Part shown: positions 59,432-64,000 of the stretch, in pieces
Numbering within the stretch: the first letter of the stretch is position 1
Layout of the letters: the number at the start of each line of letters is the position of its first letter
Assembly: GCF_024347075.1 (NCBI RefSeq)
Contig: NZ_AP024900.1
Coordinates: 186,001-250,000, forward strand
Length of the DNA: 64,000 nt
Direction of reading: 5' to 3'
Source of the DNA: Vibrio rarus
GTDB taxonomy: Bacteria > Pseudomonadota > Gammaproteobacteria > Enterobacterales > Vibrionaceae
The notes under the pieces: model-generated
Database searches by the model: none
The model's input: only the letters and a program-made list of their open reading frames with translations
What the model was told of the DNA's origin: nothing
Position numbers and translations under genes: made by a program

Positions 59432-59444
59432 TTTATTATATTAC
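59432..59444 (-). promoter_or_regulatory. Possible Zur-like site before zrgA
   Basis: The minus strand reads GTAATATAATAAA about 30 bases before zrgA, against the Zur core GTTATA-N-TATAAC (9 of 12). It includes TATAAT, which could be the -10. The region is AT-rich, so chance is likely to give such a match. Confidence 0.25.
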
Positions 59445-59559
59445 CTAAGTCTTTCACTAATATTTCTCTGTGGTATTTTTATTTAAATACTCAGTAACGC
59501 CTTGTATTTAAATGGTAACGTACCAACAGAACGAAGAGAGAAGCATGGTCAAAGTGAGT

Positions 59560-60111
59560 TTACAAGTCGCTCTTGATGAGAGTGATAACGTGTTTTATCT
59601 CTTGAGGGGTTAACTCACCATCCTTGGCCCAAAGAATCGTACCATCTTTACTTTGCACAGCAATCATTGATGTTTTAGCTTGAAGATCCCACGCTTTAGC
59701 AACTACTCCATTTTTATCCAGAATAATTGAAGAGTAAGAAAACTCTTTTTTACTGTCTTCTGCACTCGACTTCACGAATGAACTTGTACCCCAAATAGCA
59801 TCGTCTTGATTGATGATCGTAGTGGTTTGATACTTATCCTTAGGCAGGTTCGCATCGATAATGGCGTCTATCATAGGCTTATTTAAAGCCTTAGCCGCAG
59901 AGCGACCTGCGATAGCTTGAATGACTCGGGTTTTACCAACCATGCTTGCTGACTGCCATTGATGATATGTTATATCATTACCCTTTACTATGGCTTCTCC
60001 ATAATCAGCGACACTTACTGTAGGCACCTTATCACCGGTCTTTAGGTTGAGCGCCCATGATGACAAAGGCGCAGCGAGTGCGACTACGGCGATTAAGTGT
60101 TTTATCTGCAT
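59560..60111 (-). CDS. ytfJ: YtfJ family periplasmic protein
   Basis: I place the start at 60111 (MQIKHLIAVVALAAPLSSWA), which gives a clean signal peptide and follows GGA; an in-frame ATG four codons upstream (60123) lacks a ribosome binding site. The 183-residue product has a thioredoxin-like fold without CxxC and family motifs TRVIQAIAGR, TTTIINQDDAIWG and VAKAWDLQ. Function is unknown. It lies between the zrg operon and msrA. Confidence 0.87.
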   Translation of the reverse strand: MQIKHLIAVVALAAPLSSWALNLKTGDKVPTVSVADYGEAIVKGNDITYHQWQSASMVGKTRVIQAIAGRSAAKALNKPMIDAIIDANLPKDKYQTTTIINQDDAIWGTSSFVKSSAEDSKKEFSYSSIILDKNGVVAKAWDLQAKTSMIAVQSKDGTILWAKDGELTPQEIKHVITLIKSDL

Positions 60112-60185
60112 ATGTGTATCCATTATTGTGTTAGAGAGTTGGTTGGCCTTAAGTATATGTTAAATGGTTATATTTACATCTACTA

Positions 60186-60821
60186 TTACTTTTTATCTGC
60201 CGGGAAGCACACTCCAGTACCACCAATACCACAGTAACCATCAGGATTTTTAGCGAGATATTGCTGATGGTAAAGCTCTGCAAAATAGTAAGCCTTAGCA
60301 GGGGCGATTTCAGTACTAATGTTAGATTTTCCATCCTGATTAAGTAACTGTTGATATCTGTTTTTTGATGCCTGTGCAATAGCTAGTTGTTCACTGCTAT
60401 AAGTGTAAATTGCGGAGCGGTACTGAGTACCTGTGTCATTTCCTTGGCGCATTCCTTGGGTGGGGTCATGCTTTTCCCAAAAAGTGTGTAGTAGCGTATC
60501 TAATGAAACCTGTGTGGGGTCGTAGATAACTTTGACAACTTCTGTGTGTCCGGTTTTTCCCGTGCACACCTCTTCATAAGTTGGGTTTGGTGTGAAGCCT
60601 CCCGCATAACCTACGGATGTCGAAATCACGCCTTTAGTATTCCAGAAAAGGCGTTCGGCTCCCCAAAAGCAACCCAATCCCAGCAAAATTTGCTGACACC
60701 CTTGCTCAGGCTCGGCAGTTAAATCGCTTTGGTTAACAAAATGCTGTCCCAGTTTTGCAACCGAATGCTCACGTCCTGATAGGGCATCTTCCTTTGAAAT
60801 CATAGTTTGTTTGTCAAACAT
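60186..60821 (-). CDS. msrA: Peptide methionine sulfoxide reductase MsrA
   Basis: Repairs the S-epimer of methionine sulfoxide. The 211-residue product has the catalytic Cys51 in GCFWGAE, the substrate residues in GYAGG, and recycling cysteines in GYCGIGGTGVCFP near the C-terminus. It is divergent from tamA. Another in-frame Met at residue 7 could also serve as the start. Confidence 0.97.
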   Translation of the reverse strand: MFDKQTMISKEDALSGREHSVAKLGQHFVNQSDLTAEPEQGCQQILLGLGCFWGAERLFWNTKGVISTSVGYAGGFTPNPTYEEVCTGKTGHTEVVKVIYDPTQVSLDTLLHTFWEKHDPTQGMRQGNDTGTQYRSAIYTYSSEQLAIAQASKNRYQQLLNQDGKSNISTEIAPAKAYYFAELYHQQYLAKNPDGYCGIGGTGVCFPADKK

Positions 60822-60958
60822 GTGCTCTCCTAGCCAAAGTAAGTGTTTTTTTGAATTTTTTATCGTGGATCAATCCTTTATACTACTTATCATGACCCAT
60901 GAGGAAACTTTCGACTATACCTCTGTTTCGTGACAGGAAGTACAGTAGCAATTAAATA

Positions 60959-62683
60959 ATGAATCAACGCGTAATACGGATATTTATCGCTTTTGTCCTT
61001 TTGGTGTTTAGCCAACTGAGTCAAGCTGAAGCTACTCTCAACGTTAATGGACTTTCTGGTAAGGTCGAAGATAACGTTGAAGCATACCTGTCGGCTATCC
61101 CCGAAGAAGAGTACTCAACCTCCCTTCGCTTCCAGTCTCGTATTGAAAGTAGCATTACTCAAGCGGTAAGAGCGTTAGGATATTATCACCCTAGCATTCA
61201 CTTTACTGTGGATGAAGATGATCAAACGCTTAATGTCGATGTTGAGCTCGGAGAACCTGTGGTTATTGATACCATGGATATTGAGATTAGTGGTGAAGCA
61301 AAAGACGATCCTCAATTTCTCGGTTTGATTGAATCGAGCAAGTTAAAGCCCGGAGCGGTATTAAGTCATGGGGATTATGACGCGCTTAAATCGGGGTTGC
61401 GTAATCTTGCTTTGAAACGAGGCTACTTTGAGGGAGACTTCAGCGTTTCCCGTCTTGAAATTGCCCCTGAACTGAATAAAGCCTTTATACATCTGCATTA
61501 CGCCAGTGGTATTCGATACCACTTTGGGCACACTCAAATATCGGGCTCTCAAATTGAACAAGACCGTGTCTATTCGCTGATTCCTTTTAAGCAAGGTGAC
61601 CCTTACTCTGCGGGTAAAATTGGCCAACTAAATCAAAACTTATCCAGTACCTCATGGTTTTCAACTGTCTATGTTGAACCTGACTTGAGCGGCGTTGGGG
61701 AAGGTAATCGAGAGTTACCTATGACGATTCAACTGTCTCCTCAATCTCGTAACCAAGTGGATACGGGGATTGGTTATTCAACGGATGTGGGCGTTCGAGG
61801 CTCCCTCAGCTGGCGAAAGCCGTGGCTCAATGCCCAAGGGCACAGTTTTGATAGTAGCTTCTCTTTATCAAAGCCAGAACAACAAGTGGTCCTTGGTTAT
61901 AAAATCCCCTTACAGGATGTGTTGCGTGAATATTATCGTATCCAATATGGTATGAAGTATTTGGATAACAATGATACAACCAGTTTAGAGTCGAGCTTAG
62001 GCCTAGAAAGGCACTGGCAACTAGATAGTGGATGGCATCGTACATTGTTTATTCGTTTGCTAAATGAAGATTTCACCCAAGGTGCTCAGGAAGATACTTT
62101 TACCATGTTATTGCCCGGTATTTCGTTTTCAAAAACACGTACCAGAGGCGGAGCAATGCCTACTTGGGGGGATAAGCAGTCAGTGACGCTTGAATATGGC
62201 GATCCGGCAGTGATTTCTGAAGCGCGCGTATTACGTGTGCTCGGTAGGACGACTTGGATCCGAAGTTACAATAGAAATCACCGTGGCATATTTTATATCG
62301 GGGGCGGGGCAAACTTTACGGAATCCGTGTTTGATTTGCCGCCATCTTTGCGTTTCTTTGCTGGTGGTGATAACAATTTACGTGGTTATAAATATGAGTC
62401 GATTTCCCCCAAAGACAGTAAAGACAAACTGACGGGCGCTAAGTATATGGCAACCACGAGCCTAGAGTACCAATATCGGGTGTATGGGAATTGGTGGTTG
62501 GCGACTTTTGTCGATTATGGTGATGCATGGAATGAAACGCCACAATGGAAAACCGGTACTGGTGTTGGGATTCGCTGGGCTTCACCTGTGGGGCCGGTAA
62601 GGCTCGACTTTGCCTTTGGTTTAGATGCTGAAGAGGGGACGGATAAGTTCCAACTTCACTTTGGTTTAGGTCCGGAGTTGTAA
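60959..62683 (+). CDS. tamA: Autotransporter assembly factor TamA
   Basis: Outer-membrane Omp85 protein of 574 residues. The signal peptide ends near residue 23 (SQA-EA). Three POTRA domains span about 24-260, and the 16-strand barrel follows, with FFAGGDNNLRGYKYE and the conserved VRLDFAFGLD motif at the end. It pairs with TamB. It ends in Leu rather than the usual Phe. It overlaps the tamB start by one base. Confidence 0.95.
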   Translation: MNQRVIRIFIAFVLLVFSQLSQAEATLNVNGLSGKVEDNVEAYLSAIPEEEYSTSLRFQSRIESSITQAVRALGYYHPSIHFTVDEDDQTLNVDVELGEPVVIDTMDIEISGEAKDDPQFLGLIESSKLKPGAVLSHGDYDALKSGLRNLALKRGYFEGDFSVSRLEIAPELNKAFIHLHYASGIRYHFGHTQISGSQIEQDRVYSLIPFKQGDPYSAGKIGQLNQNLSSTSWFSTVYVEPDLSGVGEGNRELPMTIQLSPQSRNQVDTGIGYSTDVGVRGSLSWRKPWLNAQGHSFDSSFSLSKPEQQVVLGYKIPLQDVLREYYRIQYGMKYLDNNDTTSLESSLGLERHWQLDSGWHRTLFIRLLNEDFTQGAQEDTFTMLLPGISFSKTRTRGGAMPTWGDKQSVTLEYGDPAVISEARVLRVLGRTTWIRSYNRNHRGIFYIGGGANFTESVFDLPPSLRFFAGGDNNLRGYKYESISPKDSKDKLTGAKYMATTSLEYQYRVYGNWWLATFVDYGDAWNETPQWKTGTGVGIRWASPVGPVRLDFAFGLDAEEGTDKFQLHFGLGPEL

Positions 62684-64000
62684 TGAAGAAAGAACTACAA
62701 CAGAGCAGTGAACAAGCACCACCGGAACCGGTAACCGCAAAAAAACGCCCCTTATGGCGTCGAATATTGTGGACAATTACCCACATATCATTGGGAGTAG
62801 TCGCTCTCATCGTATTGATATTACTCTTGCTTTGGGGATTGTTATTTACCAACCCAGGTTTAAATAGCATCTTGTGGAGCGCAGAGAAGGTGGTGCCAGA
62901 ATTGACCGTTGACCGCACAGAAGGTGCGCTGTTAACGGATTTTCAGCTGTATGGCATTCATTATGATAACCCTGATCTCTCTGTAGCCTTAAAGGCCAAG
63001 AAATTACAGATGGATATCCAGCTGCGTTGTTTAGCTGAAGTTAGGCTTTGCGTTAAGACTTTGGGTATAGAAGGCGCTAATTTTTCTCTTGCACAATTGC
63101 CTGTTAGTGAAGAACCTGAGCAACCTAGCGAGCCTATTCGCAGTATCTCATTACCTTTTGGTATGGGTGTTAAAGTCGAGCAGCTATATTTAAATAACAT
63201 CCATTTAGATGTGCTTGGAAATAAAGTCGCATGGCGAAAATTTGAAACGGGCGCAGAGATGCGTTTTGGTGCTGTTACTTTAAGTCCTACTCACTTTGAT
63301 GGCGCCAGAATCAGTCTGGCAAAACCGTCTCCAGCCACAGAACCCCAGGTACAGAAAACACAAGTCGCCCCTAACAAGGTGAGCAGTAAAATTGTGTTGC
63401 CAGAAGTATGGATTCCGCTTAATGCGACCATTCAAGACATTACCGTTACCGATTTCAAATTAGCGGAACCTGCGGTGCAAATAGACCGAGTTCATTTAGT
63501 GGCTTCGGCCCAAGGTAACACGGTTAATATTGAACAATTTGATCTTGATACGCCAATGGCAAGCCTGAATTTAGATGGCGAAGCCGAGTTAAAGGGAGAT
63601 TACCCATTAACGGTCAATATAAGTGGCAAAGTAAAACAAACCACTCTTGCAGGGCAAAGCCTCTCTCTAAATGCCAAGGGCAGTGTGGCCAATTTAGAGG
63701 TCAAAGCTGGGTTGAGAGATCTTATCGTTGCCGATATTGATGCTAAGTTGCAACCTTTAGAGCCGACCTTTCCTTTTGATGTTGATCTCAGCAACGCCAA
63801 GGCACAGTGGCCATTGCATGGTAATGCGGATTATAAAGCGCAAATTGACCGATTGCGTAGCAAAGGAACGCTTAACCAATACCTAGTTGAGCTACAGGCT
63901 GCAGCTCAAGGTAAGCAAATTCCAGATATTAAATTGGCGGTGAACGGTGCAGGGGATTTACAGCAAATCCAATTAAAACATATTGATGTGAAAACCTTAA
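62683..64000 (+). CDS. tamB: Translocation and assembly module TamB, N-terminal part
   Basis: The reading frame starts at ATG 62683 (MKKELQQSSEQAPPEP) and stays open to the window end, with about 439 codons seen. A single membrane helix (about 32-56) follows a basic segment, then the beta-helical AsmA-like repeat region, with motifs VDRTEGALLTDFQL and KTLGIEGANFSL. TamB spans the periplasm and moves phospholipids or substrates to TamA. The full protein is usually about 1250 residues. Coupled to tamA by a TAATG overlap. Confidence 0.96.
   Translation, partial: MKKELQQSSEQAPPEPVTAKKRPLWRRILWTITHISLGVVALIVLILLLLWGLLFTNPGLNSILWSAEKVVPELTVDRTEGALLTDFQLYGIHYDNPDLSVALKAKKLQMDIQLRCLAEVRLCVKTLGIEGANFSLAQLPVSEEPEQPSEPIRSISLPFGMGVKVEQLYLNNIHLDVLGNKVAWRKFETGAEMRFGAVTLSPTHFDGARISLAKPSPATEPQVQKTQVAPNKVSSKIVLPEVWIPLNATIQDITVTDFKLAEPAVQIDRVHLVASAQGNTVNIEQFDLDTPMASLNLDGEAELKGDYPLTVNISGKVKQTTLAGQSLSLNAKGSVANLEVKAGLRDLIVADIDAKLQPLEPTFPFDVDLSNAKAQWPLHGNADYKAQIDRLRSKGTLNQYLVELQAAAQGKQIPDIKLAVNGAGDLQQIQLKHIDVKTL

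Overview
This window looks like core chromosome of a member of the Vibrionaceae, probably Vibrio or a close relative; the species cannot be told from the sequence alone. The gene order (mrcA / pilus assembly genes / aroKB-damX-dam-rpe-gph-trpS, then ast, crp, prkB-yheUTS, kefGB, slyD/slyX, fkpA, tusDCB, str, S10, spc and alpha operons, cobA, zrg, msrA, tamAB) matches from memory the order near the replication origin of the large Vibrio cholerae chromosome. Base composition and codon use look uniform apart from fusA. I see no rRNA or tRNA gene, insertion sequence, integrase, prophage or CRISPR array. The window cuts a TRAP permease gene at its left end and tamB at its right end. Layout: 1-0.9 kb, TRAP transporter dctQ and partial dctM (minus), behind a leader with a CRP-like site. 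1.4-4.1 kb, mrcA (PBP1a, minus). 4.2-7.3 kb, a divergent competence/type IV pilus assembly operon pilM-N-O-Q that has no pilP and encodes a short secretin. 7.5-14.8 kb, aroK, aroB, damX, dam, rpe, gph, trpS and pabA. 15-19.6 kb, arginine catabolism and biosynthesis genes astC/argD, astA and astD with a DUF1338 dioxygenase gene. 19.7-25.1 kb (minus), crp, prkB, yheU, yheT, a TIGR02444 gene and the ABC-F gene yheS. 25.2-28.8 kb, kefG-kefB-yheV, slyD and convergent slyX. 29.2-32 kb, fkpA, then yheO-tusD-tusC-tusB for tRNA 2-thiolation. 32.1-36.7 kb, str operon (rpsL, rpsG, fusA, tuf). 37-42 kb, S10 operon; 42.2-47.8 kb, spc operon; 47.9-50.8 kb, alpha operon. 51-55 kb, DUF2780 gene, metY, fklB, an OapA/LysM-like gene and elaA. 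55.2-60.8 kb, cobA, then the minus-strand zinc operon zrgA-ABC ATPase-permease-DUF3299, ytfJ and msrA. 60.9-64 kb, tamA and the start of tamB. How it fits together: most of the window is translation and housekeeping. Ribosomal genes are controlled by autogenous leaders; the S4-type leader before rpsM is clear, while the L4 (S10) and S7 leaders are tentative. Envelope functions flank this core: PBP1a, pilus assembly, DamX, FkpA, TamAB and ZrgA. I found no clear new multi-gene system. The most interesting items are the reduced pilus operon lacking pilP, the unusually divergent and less codon-adapted fusA in the str operon, a 36-residue His-rich tandem duplication in ZrgA with a hairpin that may insulate the rest of its operon, a sigma-E-like promoter before fkpA, a DUF1338 enzyme gene tied to arginine catabolism, and a MITE-like palindromic intergenic repeat present in one full and one partial copy.
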